A DNA stretch of 64,000 bases from Sphingobacteriales bacterium (GTDB lineage: Bacteria; Bacteroidota; Bacteroidia; Chitinophagales; Chitinophagaceae), in assembly GCA_003963365.1 (NCBI GenBank), contig RXJG01000006.1, positions 114,003-178,002 on the forward strand, read 5' to 3'. Made by a program: the position numbers and the translations under genes. Within the stretch, counting starts at the first letter, position 1. Each line of letters begins with the position of its first letter. The notes below the pieces were generated by a model. The model had not been told where the DNA came from. It searched no databases and saw nothing but the letters and a program-made list of their open reading frames with translations. Positions 1 through 7,112 of this stretch are shown in pieces.

Positions 1-476
1 GCATCTAAAGAAATAATTATACTAATGACAGGATATAATTGTGAAGAATCTTTTTTAAAAGAAAAATTATAAACAATTTTACTTCCATTCTTACTCTTTT
101 TCAAAGCGCTTGAGTTTGTATGGCAAAATGATATTATTTCATATGGATCATAATATGGAACGAGTAAAAATGAGCCTACAGATTTTTTTTTCCCCACAAT
201 TATTTCCTTTAAGTTTCTATCCAAAATCATAAAAGTTGAATCTTCAAAAATTCCGGTAATAAATGTTGATTTTGAGTAAATATAGCTATGGCTTCTTTTA
301 ACAAACCCCTTTGCTTTTTTGATCTTACCTGATTTTTTATCTAAATATGTTCTTACTAAAGAAAAATTATATAGATATTGATTTGAATAAACCGTATTCA
401 ATCCGGGAATAGAATCCGAACCCTTGGTGATGTTAAAAATAAAAAAAAGAATAATTACACAAATTGTATTTTTCAT
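1..476 (-). CDS. Partial gene for an exported protein of unknown function (C-terminus off the window)
   Basis: The minus-strand frame is open from an ATG at 476 to the left edge, giving 158 residues with no stop. The first 20 or so residues (MKNTICVIILFFIFNITKG) look like a Sec signal peptide: a Lys near the start followed by a hydrophobic run. The mature part is rich in Ser, Lys and Tyr, with short alternating hydrophobic stretches suggesting beta structure. I recognise no family. The stretch upstream holds no gene, so this is the first gene of its transcription unit. Confidence is good that it is coding and low on function. Confidence 0.6.
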   Translation of the reverse strand, partial: MKNTICVIILFFIFNITKGSDSIPGLNTVYSNQYLYNFSLVRTYLDKKSGKIKKAKGFVKRSHSYIYSKSTFITGIFEDSTFMILDRNLKEIIVGKKKSVGSFLLVPYYDPYEIISFCHTNSSALKKSKNGSKIVYNFSFKKDSSQLYPVISIIISLD

Positions 477-772
477 AAATTATCTTTTACGTGGAAGTAG
501 AGAGGGCATAATAACATACCCCACCATATAGTGACTACAACTTTTTAAATAATCAAATTGTTTATACACCAAATCATAGCCATTTACAATGTCAAATAAA
601 TGCAACCAGTTATAACAGGTAAAGGTGATAAAATACAAAACTATCTTTCTCGCTTTTTTTACGGCGAACTGACATAAAGTAAATTTAGCAATAAGCTACC
701 AGTAAATCTTACTGCTGTTATTACAATTTAGTAGTAATTTTAATTGACTGTTGTAACATATTCATCTGTTGT

Positions 773-915
773 ACCCTGATGCCACAGGGTCGGCTTGGGC
801 CAGACCCTGCGGAGATAGAAAAGCGGCTACTATGGCTGCTAAGTAATTCAGTAGCAAGATTTGAGCTGTGAGCAGCGAGAATATATTATCCCGAAGCGAT
901 GGCTTCGGGATTTTT
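773..915 (+). ncRNA. Candidate structured RNA with alternative pairings, ending in a terminator
   Basis: CAGGGT at 785-790 can pair with ACCCTG at 773-778 or with an identical ACCCTG at 804-809, so two mutually exclusive hairpins are possible. Further stems are AGCGGC/GCTGCT around 823-841, GCTG/CAGC around 864-876, and an 8-bp stem at 890-909 followed by five T. No coding frame accounts for these. I recognise no Rfam family. The element could instead be a composite of interspersed repeats, since the GAGCTGTGAGC-type segment looks repetitive. Confidence 0.25.
890..915 (+). terminator. Intrinsic terminator-like hairpin
   Basis: CCCGAAGC (890-897) and GCTTCGGG (902-909) form an 8-bp GC-rich stem with a GATG loop, followed by ATTTTT. 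There is no annotated plus-strand gene upstream, so it would end a non-coding transcript. Confidence 0.5.
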
Positions 916-938
916 AATTTACCACCGGCAAAGCTTAT

Positions 939-970
939 CATCCTTCGTCCATCCTTCGTTCATCCTTCGT
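939..970. repeat. Three tandem copies of CATCCTTCGT, 11-bp period
   Basis: Exact copies lie at 939-948, 950-959 and 961-970, each separated by one base. The period is close to one helical turn. No function is assigned; it looks like a low-complexity expansion. Confidence 0.7.
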
Positions 971-1135
971 TTTGTATGTATATTATATGCTACGCTAAGG
1001 CATATCCAATAGCAGTATTATGCATTGGTAAAACTATCATCAGTGCATCTTCCTGGTTATAACTACCCCCCCATCACCAATACAGTTTCCGGCAATTGTC
1101 CCTGCAATATTTCCGTTAAAATTTTACAAACGGTG

Positions 1136-1182
1136 ATTGCCGTTACGAACCAAGTCGTATATTTGATACGAAACGAATCGTA
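1136..1182 (+). promoter_or_regulatory. Promoter with two 16-bp BlaI-type operator dyads
   Basis: A -7 box matching the Bacteroidota consensus TAnnTTTG (TATATTTG) lies at 1158-1165, with ATTG at 1136-1139 as a possible -33 element 18 bases upstream. Two dyads of the form TACGA-N6-TCGTA occupy 1144-1159 and 1167-1182. The first fills the promoter spacer and overlaps the -7 box; the second covers the expected transcription start. The ATG of the BlaI-type repressor follows at 1188. This geometry fits autorepression by that protein. Confidence 0.75.
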
Positions 1183-1187
1183 ATACT

Positions 1188-1568
1188 ATGTCAGCAAAAC
1201 AAGTAAAGCCTACAGAAAGTGAGTTGGAAATATTACAAGTGCTCTGGAATAAAGAAAAAGCTACTGTAAGAGAAGTGCATGATGAACTGGCCAAACAAAA
1301 AGATGTTGGTTATACCACCACCCTCAAACTAATGCAGATCATGTTTGAGAAAGGGCTTGTGGAAAGAGATGAAACCAATAAAACCCATGTATACGTTCCA
1401 TTGGTTAGCAGGGAAAAAACACAAAAACAGTTAGTGGGCAAAATGGTGGATACACTTTTCCAGGGCTCCCCTACCCAACTGGTAATGCAGGCACTGGGCA
1501 ATCATAAAACCAGCCGCCGCGAATTAGAAGAAATTCAAAAATTATTGGACAATCTCAAAAACCAGTAG
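1188..1568 (+). CDS. BlaI/MecI/CopY family transcriptional repressor
   Basis: A 126-residue protein of normal length for the Penicillinase_R (BlaI/MecI) family. Residues about 5-75 form the winged helix-turn-helix, with the family-typical stretch TESELEILQVLW and, in the recognition region, GYTTTLKLMQIM. The C-terminal third is the dimerisation helix region, which the partner protease cleaves or remodels in the classical systems. The stop codon is one base before the ATG of an M56 peptidase, so the two are co-transcribed as a repressor/sensor pair. The dyads just upstream are the likely autoregulatory site. No beta-lactamase gene is adjacent, so the signal need not be an antibiotic. Family assignment is firm; the regulon is unknown. 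Confidence 0.93.
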   Translation: MSAKQVKPTESELEILQVLWNKEKATVREVHDELAKQKDVGYTTTLKLMQIMFEKGLVERDETNKTHVYVPLVSREKTQKQLVGKMVDTLFQGSPTQLVMQALGNHKTSRRELEEIQKLLDNLKNQ

Positions 1569-1569
1569 T

Positions 1570-3531
1570 ATGCAACTGCTGAACCAATCTGCTTTTTTGC
1601 AATCACTCGGCTGGGCTATTGCCAACAGTTTGTGGCAAATGGCGGCTTTATGGTTAGGTTATCAATTATTATTTGGCATTAATAAAAGAGCCGGTGCTGC
1701 TGTTAAGAATTTTTCAGCTACAGTTCTGTTATTTACCGGCACCATTTGGTTTTTAATTGGATTTATTTCCAAATACAGCACATTACAAAATGAACTGGTA
1801 GTGGTATTACAGGGGGATCATCTTCAAAACAAAGACGCATTACAGGGACTTACCACTAATACTAATGCACTGCTTAGCTTTATCAATAAGACATTTTCAT
1901 ATATTGAAAAGTATTTACCGTATTTATCATCAGCCTATTTACTGGTTTTATGCTTTTTGTTTATTCGCTTATTGTATGCATGGTATCAGTGCAGGGTAAT
2001 TAAAACAAAAGGGCTTCAACCCATTGATATCAGTTGGACAAATCACCTGGAACAATTAAAAGCCCATGCAGGTATTACAAAAAAATTGAGTTTGTGGCTG
2101 AGTGAAAAGATTGACGTACCGGCTACACTTGGTTTTATTAAACCCATCATCTTATTACCCATAGCTTCACTTAATCAACTAACCACAGAACAGGTTGAAA
2201 CAATCCTCCTGCATGAATTAGCACATATCAACCGCAACGATTATATCATCAACTTATTGGTTGCTGTAGCAGAAACTATTTTATTCTTCAATCCATTTGC
2301 AGTTTTATTATCGGCACACCTAAAAAGAGAAAGAGAAAACAGTTGTGATGATTTTGTATTACGCTTCCGTAATCAACCTGAAACATATGCACAGGCTTTA
2401 CTGGTACTGGAACAAAACCGCCTGTATTCACAATCATTGGTGCTAAAAGCAACCGGTAATGAAGGACAACTTTTACACAGGGTAAAAAGAATTTTAAATG
2501 TTCCTTCCAGCCAGTTTAACTACAGCCAAAAATTGATTGCCTTTTTGGTTATAGCCGGAATATTAAGCTGCCTGGCCTGGATAAAACCTGTCAATCACCA
2601 GCAGCAATCAGCAAAAAATTCATTGGGCAAAAACGATATTGTAGCCAAAGAAACCAGTTTCAATAAAATTGTTTTAACGCCATCTATTATTGAAAAAAGA
2701 CCTGATGGTGACCTGATGTTATTTGATGCAAAGAAGAAAAACTCATTACTGGTTAAAATAAGTAAAGACAAAATAAGACTGGTTGATGAAAATAATAATA
2801 TCGACATTAATGCAGATGATCTTGAATGGGACAAATTAAAGCAATTAAAAGATGAAGCTTTGATGGCAAACAATGAATCAGGTATTGAAATTCCCGCCAA
2901 CCCGGATGAAGAACAACCGTTCAAACAAAGAGTGTCTGATAAAGAATTGAAAAATCTCAGTTTTGTGGCACCTGCTATAATGCCTAAAATAAAAGCACAG
3001 GCAGAATTGATACGCAAACAATTCAGTTCAAAAGCGTACCAATTGGAAATGAAGAAAGCGATGAAAGAAATGCAAAAATTAAACCTTGCCAAAGAATGGG
3101 AAAACCTCCCCTCTAAAGAAGACTGGGACAAAATGCAGCAGCAAATAAATATTGAACTGTCCAAACTTGATCTTCAGCAAAAACTTAGCTTCCTTAACCA
3201 GGTTAAAATCGATTCTGTTCTTTCACAAATTGATATTAACCTCAGCAAAAAAAGAATAAACTTTGATGCTGTACGTATGAAGAAAGAGCAACTAATGCGG
3301 CAAGTGATAAAGTTTAAAGAAATGGCCGAACTGCAAAATAACCTGAAGGAACTACAGCCGGATGCAGCAGAAAATGCTGATGTCGTTATTGAAAACGATG
3401 GTGATGTGATGATATCTCCCAACACAAATAAAAAGACAACGTTATCTTTTTATACCGCACCGCCGGTAAAACAGTTTAGCAAAAAAGTACTGCACAGGGC
3501 AAAAAGACCCTGCGTAATTGTAAGTCTTTAA
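1570..3531 (+). CDS. M56 family (BlaR1-like) membrane metallopeptidase sensor
   Basis: A 653-residue integral membrane protein. Hydrophobic spans lie at about 12-37, 48-68, 115-137, 226-250 and 317-336. The zinc site is HELAH at 215-219, with the downstream ligand motif ENSCDD at 256-261; both are typical of peptidase M56. In BlaR1 the protein senses a ligand outside and cleaves the BlaI repressor inside. Here no penicillin-binding domain follows. Residues about 340-653 are instead a charged, Lys/Glu/Gln-rich, probably helical periplasmic region of unknown fold. The gene sits one base after the repressor. The substrate is inferred to be that repressor. Confidence 0.85.
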   Translation: MQLLNQSAFLQSLGWAIANSLWQMAALWLGYQLLFGINKRAGAAVKNFSATVLLFTGTIWFLIGFISKYSTLQNELVVVLQGDHLQNKDALQGLTTNTNALLSFINKTFSYIEKYLPYLSSAYLLVLCFLFIRLLYAWYQCRVIKTKGLQPIDISWTNHLEQLKAHAGITKKLSLWLSEKIDVPATLGFIKPIILLPIASLNQLTTEQVETILLHELAHINRNDYIINLLVAVAETILFFNPFAVLLSAHLKRERENSCDDFVLRFRNQPETYAQALLVLEQNRLYSQSLVLKATGNEGQLLHRVKRILNVPSSQFNYSQKLIAFLVIAGILSCLAWIKPVNHQQQSAKNSLGKNDIVAKETSFNKIVLTPSIIEKRPDGDLMLFDAKKKNSLLVKISKDKIRLVDENNNIDINADDLEWDKLKQLKDEALMANNESGIEIPANPDEEQPFKQRVSDKELKNLSFVAPAIMPKIKAQAELIRKQFSSKAYQLEMKKAMKEMQKLNLAKEWENLPSKEDWDKMQQQINIELSKLDLQQKLSFLNQVKIDSVLSQIDINLSKKRINFDAVRMKKEQLMRQVIKFKEMAELQNNLKELQPDAAENADVVIENDGDVMISPNTNKKTTLSFYTAPPVKQFSKKVLHRAKRPCVIVSL

Positions 3532-3586
3532 TTCCATTGTATTTGTTTAAATAAATATTTTTTATCTTAACAGCAAAGCTTGCTGT

Positions 3587-3925
3587 ATGGATAATGTTAT
3601 AATTGAACAATATCTCCCCAAAGTATTTCAATTAAGAAAACAGGGAATGGAACTTTCCCAGATATCTCTTCAACTGGAAAAGCAAAATCTTTCAGCCGAA
3701 ACAGTTAATGCCATCATTCAGCAATGGAAAAAAATCCATTACACTAAAAAACGAAACCAGGGATTTATCTGCATTGGAGTTGGTACTTTCCTGATGGTTT
3801 TTAGTTTCCTGCTTTCAGTATTGCTGTTTTATTCAAACAAGAGTATTGAATGGGCATTATATGGAATTACTTTTATAGGCCTCAGCATTACTTTCAAAGG
3901 CATGGTGGATATTTTGGGTTGGTAA
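3587..3925 (+). CDS. Small membrane protein with an N-terminal helical region
   Basis: 112 residues. The first 55 are soluble and helical, resembling a helix-turn-helix-like repeat (LRKQGMELSQISLQLEKQ). Two hydrophobic spans follow at about 61-83 and 88-108. The ATG lies 55 bases after the M56 gene, so it may share its transcript. I recognise no named family and infer no function beyond membrane association. Confidence 0.6.
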   Translation: MDNVIIEQYLPKVFQLRKQGMELSQISLQLEKQNLSAETVNAIIQQWKKIHYTKKRNQGFICIGVGTFLMVFSFLLSVLLFYSNKSIEWALYGITFIGLSITFKGMVDILGW

Positions 3926-4012
3926 CTGCTCCTTCGTCATCTCATTATTCATAAATATTATTTGGCAGGTTCTATACTGTCTGTCAACTTTGCTTACCAT
4001 TAATTGATTGAC

Positions 4013-4591
4013 ATGAATGAAAGAGTAAGAAACCTTCAAACAGAAATTTTATCCAGCAACTGGTACACTCTTCGTAAAGTAAATTATGAGTACCTTAAAA
4101 ACGATGGCACCTGGCAACAACAAAGCCGTGAAGCTTATGACCGTGGCAATGGTGCCGCTATTCTTTTGTACAATAAAGAGCAGCAAACTGTTATTCTCAC
4201 CCGGCAATTCAGGATGCCCACTTATATAAATGGCAATGAAAACGGGATGATGATTGAAGCCTGCGCCGGGTTACTGGATAAGGATAATCCTGAAGATTGT
4301 ATAAAAAGAGAAACAGAAGAGGAAACTGGTTATAAAGTTTCATCCGTAAAGAAGGTAATGGAAGCTTATATGTCGCCCGGTTCGGTAACCGAGATACTTT
4401 ATTTTTTTGCAGCCGAATATGCCAGAGAAATGAAAGCCACAGATGGCGGAGGTATTGAACACGAACAGGAAGATATAGAAGTGCTGGAAATAAAATTTGC
4501 TGAAGCGTTAAAGATGATTGAAAGCGGTGAAATAAAAGATGGCAAAACCATTATGCTGCTTCAGTATGCTGCCCTGCATAAACTCCTGTGA
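4013..4591 (+). CDS. nudK: GDP-mannose pyrophosphatase NudK (Nudix hydrolase)
   Basis: A 192-residue Nudix hydrolase closely resembling Escherichia coli NudK/YffH, which cleaves GDP-mannose to GMP and mannose-1-phosphate and also acts on related nucleotide sugars. The Nudix helix is visible as CAGLLDKDNPEDCIKRETEEETGY, with the metal-binding REtEEEtG core. Other NudK hallmarks are ILTRQFRMPTY, YMSPGSVTE and the C-terminal GEIKDGKTIMLLQY. The ATG at 4013 is preferred over an in-frame TTG nine bases upstream. The protein is cytoplasmic. Nearby genes do not explain its role, though glycan genes lie downstream at 7-10 kb. Confidence 0.9.
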   Translation: MNERVRNLQTEILSSNWYTLRKVNYEYLKNDGTWQQQSREAYDRGNGAAILLYNKEQQTVILTRQFRMPTYINGNENGMMIEACAGLLDKDNPEDCIKRETEEETGYKVSSVKKVMEAYMSPGSVTEILYFFAAEYAREMKATDGGGIEHEQEDIEVLEIKFAEALKMIESGEIKDGKTIMLLQYAALHKLL

Positions 4592-4612
4592 GAATTAAAC
4601 CCGGGAAAGAAA

Positions 4613-4637
4613 AAACTAATTTATATTAAATTAGTTT
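4613..4637. promoter_or_regulatory. Perfect 11-bp inverted repeat upstream of the GNAT gene
   Basis: AAACTAATTTA (4613-4623) and TAAATTAGTTT (4627-4637) are perfect inverted repeats with a 3-base loop. The element lies between nudK and the acetyltransferase. It could be a weak terminator or an operator; its outer half-sites AACTAA/TTAGTT match those upstream of the second BlaI gene but are spaced wider. Confidence 0.45.
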
Positions 4638-4658
4638 CTTTGCTTAAAGAATCTTGCT

Positions 4659-5090
4659 ATGGATATTATTTTTCGTACAGCTACCATTAGCGATGCGGCT
4701 GATATGGCTGTATTGAATACACAATTGGGTTACCCTTCCACCACAGAATCCTTAAAACAAAACCTCGAAAAAGTGCTGACTTTGCCGGATAATATTGTGT
4801 TTGTAGCCGAATATAACCATAAAGTTATTGGCTGGACGAATGTAAGATTAAACAGCACTATTGAAACAGGCACTGTGTGTGAAATATGGGGATTAATTGT
4901 TGACGAGGCATACCGTGGCAATGGTATTGGTAAAGAACTACTACAAAGAGCTAAGGAATGGACAAAGCAACAGGGAGTAAATAAATTAGGAGTAAGAACA
5001 AATGTGAAACGAAAAGATGCCCATCGCTTTTATTTAAGGGAAGGATTTACAGAAACTAAAGAACAAAAATCACTGGAGATAAATTTATAA
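4659..5090 (+). CDS. GNAT family N-acetyltransferase
   Basis: 143 residues, one complete GNAT fold. The acetyl-CoA pyrophosphate-binding motif A is seen at about 78-97 (GLIVDEAYRGNGIGKELL), with R86-GNGIG matching Q/RxxGxG/A. The C-terminal motif DAHRFYLREGF is the usual end of the domain. The substrate cannot be predicted. The stop codon is followed after four bases by the VOC gene, so the two form a short operon. Confidence 0.88.
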   Translation: MDIIFRTATISDAADMAVLNTQLGYPSTTESLKQNLEKVLTLPDNIVFVAEYNHKVIGWTNVRLNSTIETGTVCEIWGLIVDEAYRGNGIGKELLQRAKEWTKQQGVNKLGVRTNVKRKDAHRFYLREGFTETKEQKSLEINL

Positions 5091-5094
5091 ACTT

Positions 5095-5481
5095 ATGAAA
5101 CAACAAATAGCACAGGTAGCACTGGTAGTAAAAGATTATGATGAAGCCATTAAATTTTATACGCAGAAGTTAAATTTTATTTTAAAGGAAGATACTATAC
5201 TGAGTGAAACTAAAAGATGGGTTTTGGTTTGTCCTCCGGGCTCTTCTACCTGTTTATTATTGGCAAAGGCAGCAAATGAGGAGCAGCTAAGCCGTACCGG
5301 TAATCAAACTGGTGGCCGTGTATTTTTATTTTTAACTACCGATGATTTTTGGAGAGATTATCATAACATGATGGAGAAAGGCGTAAAGTTCATTCGTGGC
5401 CCCGTGGAAGAAGTGTATGGTACGGTTGCAGTATTTGAAGATTTGTATGGCAATCTCTGGGATTTAATTCAGCATAAATAA
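5095..5481 (+). CDS. VOC family (glyoxalase/bleomycin resistance-like) protein
   Basis: 128 residues, the length of a single two-module VOC fold. It begins QVALVVKDYDEAIKFYTQKLNF and ends GTVAVFEDLYGNLWDLIQ, the standard first and last betaalphabetabetabeta-module signatures. Metal-ligand positions at the start are not the classical His, so glyoxalase activity is uncertain. It is probably co-transcribed with the GNAT gene four bases upstream; such GNAT/VOC pairs often act in small-molecule modification or resistance, which is only an inference here. Confidence 0.85.
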   Translation: MKQQIAQVALVVKDYDEAIKFYTQKLNFILKEDTILSETKRWVLVCPPGSSTCLLLAKAANEEQLSRTGNQTGGRVFLFLTTDDFWRDYHNMMEKGVKFIRGPVEEVYGTVAVFEDLYGNLWDLIQHK

Positions 5482-5542
5482 TTCCCGGCTATTTATCCGT
5501 CTATTACATTACTGCTTAACTTTAAATATAAAAATTACTTCC

Positions 5543-6004
5543 ATGAGTATATTCAAAAAGACTTCAGTTAGCATTTTAGTGGCCGCCATTTTTGTTTGCA
5601 TTGCAGTTTATTCAAATGCACAGGCAACTGTCAAAAAAGAAGATAATACTTATACTGTAGAATATTATTACAAAGTAAAATGGGGTTACCAGGCAGAGTT
5701 CATCAGTTTGTTTAAAAAGAACCACTACCCTGTTTTAAAGAAACAAATGGAAATGGGAAGGATTGTGGGGCTGAAGGGTGAAACTCCGGTTTATCATGGA
5801 ACGGAAGGAGAAAGATGGGATTATCGTATAACCATCACTTTTAAATCAGCCGCTGTTGCTTTTGAAAAATTTGATGAGGAAGCATTGAAGAAACAACTTT
5901 TCCCCGACCAGGCTACTTATACCAAAGAAGAACAACGAAGGTTTGAAATATTACTGGCACATTGGGACCTGCCCATAAAAGCGGTAGCATTAGAGGATAA
6001 ATAA
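5543..6004 (+). CDS. Exported protein of unknown function
   Basis: 153 residues with an N-terminal signal peptide (about 1-27, ending SNAQA). The mature part is a small alpha/beta domain with many aromatics (EYYYKVKWGYQAEFISLFKKNHYPVLKKQM), reminiscent of a dimeric ferredoxin-like (Dabb/ABM type) fold, but I cannot confirm this. It is monocistronic, flanked by gaps. It is a confident gene; function is unknown. Confidence 0.65.
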   Translation: MSIFKKTSVSILVAAIFVCIAVYSNAQATVKKEDNTYTVEYYYKVKWGYQAEFISLFKKNHYPVLKKQMEMGRIVGLKGETPVYHGTEGERWDYRITITFKSAAVAFEKFDEEALKKQLFPDQATYTKEEQRRFEILLAHWDLPIKAVALEDK

Positions 6005-6025
6005 CTATTTGTAAAAGTTTTTTTA

Positions 6026-6058
6026 ATGTGGATAAGTGCTGATGCTATTTATCCACAT
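6026..6058. promoter_or_regulatory. Inverted pair of perfect DnaA-box sequences
   Basis: ATGTGGATAA (6026-6035) and TTATCCACAT (6049-6058) are perfect 10-bp inverted repeats with a 13-base spacer. Each arm contains TTATCCACA, the consensus DnaA box. It lies just after the stop of the exported protein. It may simply be a terminator stem, but it is not followed by a T-run. Confidence 0.5.
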
Positions 6059-6109
6059 AATTGTTCTGTGAGCATAGAGTTTGCACTAATAAATGAAAAA
6101 TATATCCCT

Positions 6110-6403
6110 ATGCTCACCATTTTGAAAAACATCCATTTTACCCGTTTAGTAAAAGCCGGAAGTTCCATGAAAGAATTTAATTTCCGTAAACTGGGATATG
6201 CCAGTGTACCTACTTTTCATGTAGATGTTACAGATGACCGGGCCAACCGTATTGTTTTTACCATGCAAAAATTAGAAGGTTCGTGGACAATGACACCACT
6301 TGATTTACCTAAATGGATAAAAGAAGTTTGCACCAGTCTAACCCAGATACTGGATGAAAACAACAATGTTGATGAGGAGGCTGCAACAACCATTGAAAAC
6401 TAA
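6110..6403 (+). CDS. Conserved-looking small cytoplasmic protein, unknown function
   Basis: 97 residues from the ATG at 6110 (MLTILKNIHF). The open frame extends to 6026, but that extension runs through the DnaA-box inverted repeat and reads as non-coding, so the internal ATG is preferred. The sequence has a compact alpha/beta pattern (FRKLGYASVPTFHVDVTDD...VFTMQKLEGSWTM) and an acidic tail. No family recognised. It converges on the cytochrome gene, with five bases between the stops. Confidence 0.6.
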   Translation: MLTILKNIHFTRLVKAGSSMKEFNFRKLGYASVPTFHVDVTDDRANRIVFTMQKLEGSWTMTPLDLPKWIKEVCTSLTQILDENNNVDEEAATTIEN

Positions 6404-6408
6404 GACTT

Positions 6409-6753
6409 TTATTTTTCCCTCAGCCCATCGTCTTTCCATTGTTTAAATAAAGCGATTGTACTATCGCCGAGTTTGTCGTGTTTAAAGGGCATAAATCCCT
6501 TTTCACCGGGGTTAAGTGAAATGCGGCGGATAATATCATCAATTTCAGCTCTTACAGCCTCATAGGTATTTAGCGGTTTAACCTTCCCACCTTTATCAGG
6601 TATATGACACGGACTGCATTTCTCTGAAATAACTGACATAACGCTGGCATTGTATGTAATAACGGATGTGGTAGCTGCTCTCTTTGAAGAACTGCAATAA
6701 GAGAACAGGAACATCAGAGCAATTACAAATGCAGCAATAAATACTTTTCTCAT
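6409..6753 (-). CDS. Cytochrome c-like lipoprotein
   Basis: 114 residues from the ATG at 6753; a TTG nine bases upstream would add three residues. The N-terminus MRKVFIAAFVIALMFLFSYCSSS has a hydrophobic run followed by a lipobox cysteine, so it is a predicted lipoprotein. A single haem c attachment motif, CSPCH, follows in ISEKCSPCHIPDKGG, and FMPFKH may supply the distal Met ligand. Short c-type domains of this form are common in Bacteroidota and usually carry electrons or occur as tails of redox enzymes. No redox partner gene is adjacent. Confidence 0.82.
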   Translation of the reverse strand: MRKVFIAAFVIALMFLFSYCSSSKRAATTSVITYNASVMSVISEKCSPCHIPDKGGKVKPLNTYEAVRAEIDDIIRRISLNPGEKGFMPFKHDKLGDSTIALFKQWKDDGLREK

Positions 6754-6854
6754 AACTGGCAATTTTGTGTTGATCTATAAAGTTGTAAAAAAATATTGAG
6801 GGAGTAGAAAGTTTTTGATGAAAGGAAGCAATTATATTCGCAAAAAACTTTGGT

Positions 6855-7112
6855 ATGGATTTAAAAGAACTATTTGAAAAATCGGTAGCTGAAAGTAAAT
6901 CGTTGAGTGAAAGACCTGACAACCAAACATTACTCACCCTCTACTCCTTATATAAACAGGGAACGGAAGGCGATGTAAATATTGATCCCCCATCTAACCC
7001 TTTTGATATTGTTAATAAAGCCAAATACAGTGCATGGGCAGCATTAAAAGGAAAGACCAAAGAAGCAGCAATGCAGGAGTATATTGATTTGATTACAAAG
7101 CTGAAAGGATAG
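6855..7112 (+). CDS. Acyl-CoA-binding protein (ACBP)
   Basis: 85 residues, the normal ACBP length. It shows the four-helix family pattern: LLTLYSLYKQGTEGDVN in the ligand-binding region and FDIVNKAKYSAWAALKGKTKEAAMQEYI, where the conserved Lys, Tyr and Trp of AKYxAW contact CoA and acyl chain in characterised ACBPs. It binds long-chain acyl-CoA in the cytoplasm. Its stop codon directly abuts the stop of the convergent glycosyltransferase gene, leaving no room for a terminator. Confidence 0.92.
   Translation: MDLKELFEKSVAESKSLSERPDNQTLLTLYSLYKQGTEGDVNIDPPSNPFDIVNKAKYSAWAALKGKTKEAAMQEYIDLITKLKG

Larger units (their letters stand above)
477..1135. other. Gene-free stretch with hairpins and short repeats
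   Basis: About 660 bases without a convincing gene. It holds a set of inverted repeats between about 773 and 909 that could form a structured RNA, ending in a terminator-like hairpin, then three 10-bp tandem repeats at 939-970. The promoter and operator of the next gene begin at about 1136. The only longer open frames are a minus-strand frame without a start codon (about 481-700) and a 64-codon plus-strand frame running through the repeats. Neither has gene-like content. Confidence 0.5.

Noticed and set aside
481..700. Minus-strand open frame of about 65 codons directly upstream of the first partial gene
   Set aside because: It has no ATG, GTG or TTG near its beginning and no recognisable domain; AT-rich DNA gives such frames by chance.
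939..970. CRISPR array
   Set aside because: Repeats are 10 bp with one-base spacers and there are no cas genes.
868..1062. 64-codon plus-strand frame
   Set aside because: It runs through the terminator hairpin and the CATCCTTCGT repeats, starts at a non-ATG codon and has no gene-like features.
2595..3164. 189-codon minus-strand frame
   Set aside because: It is a shadow of the charged helical tail of the M56 protein; Ser/Phe/Leu-rich content is typical of antisense of Lys/Glu-rich genes.
6026..6058. Chromosome origin at the DnaA-box palindrome
   Set aside because: Only two boxes, no AT-rich unwinding region or dnaA/dnaN nearby; not enough for oriC.
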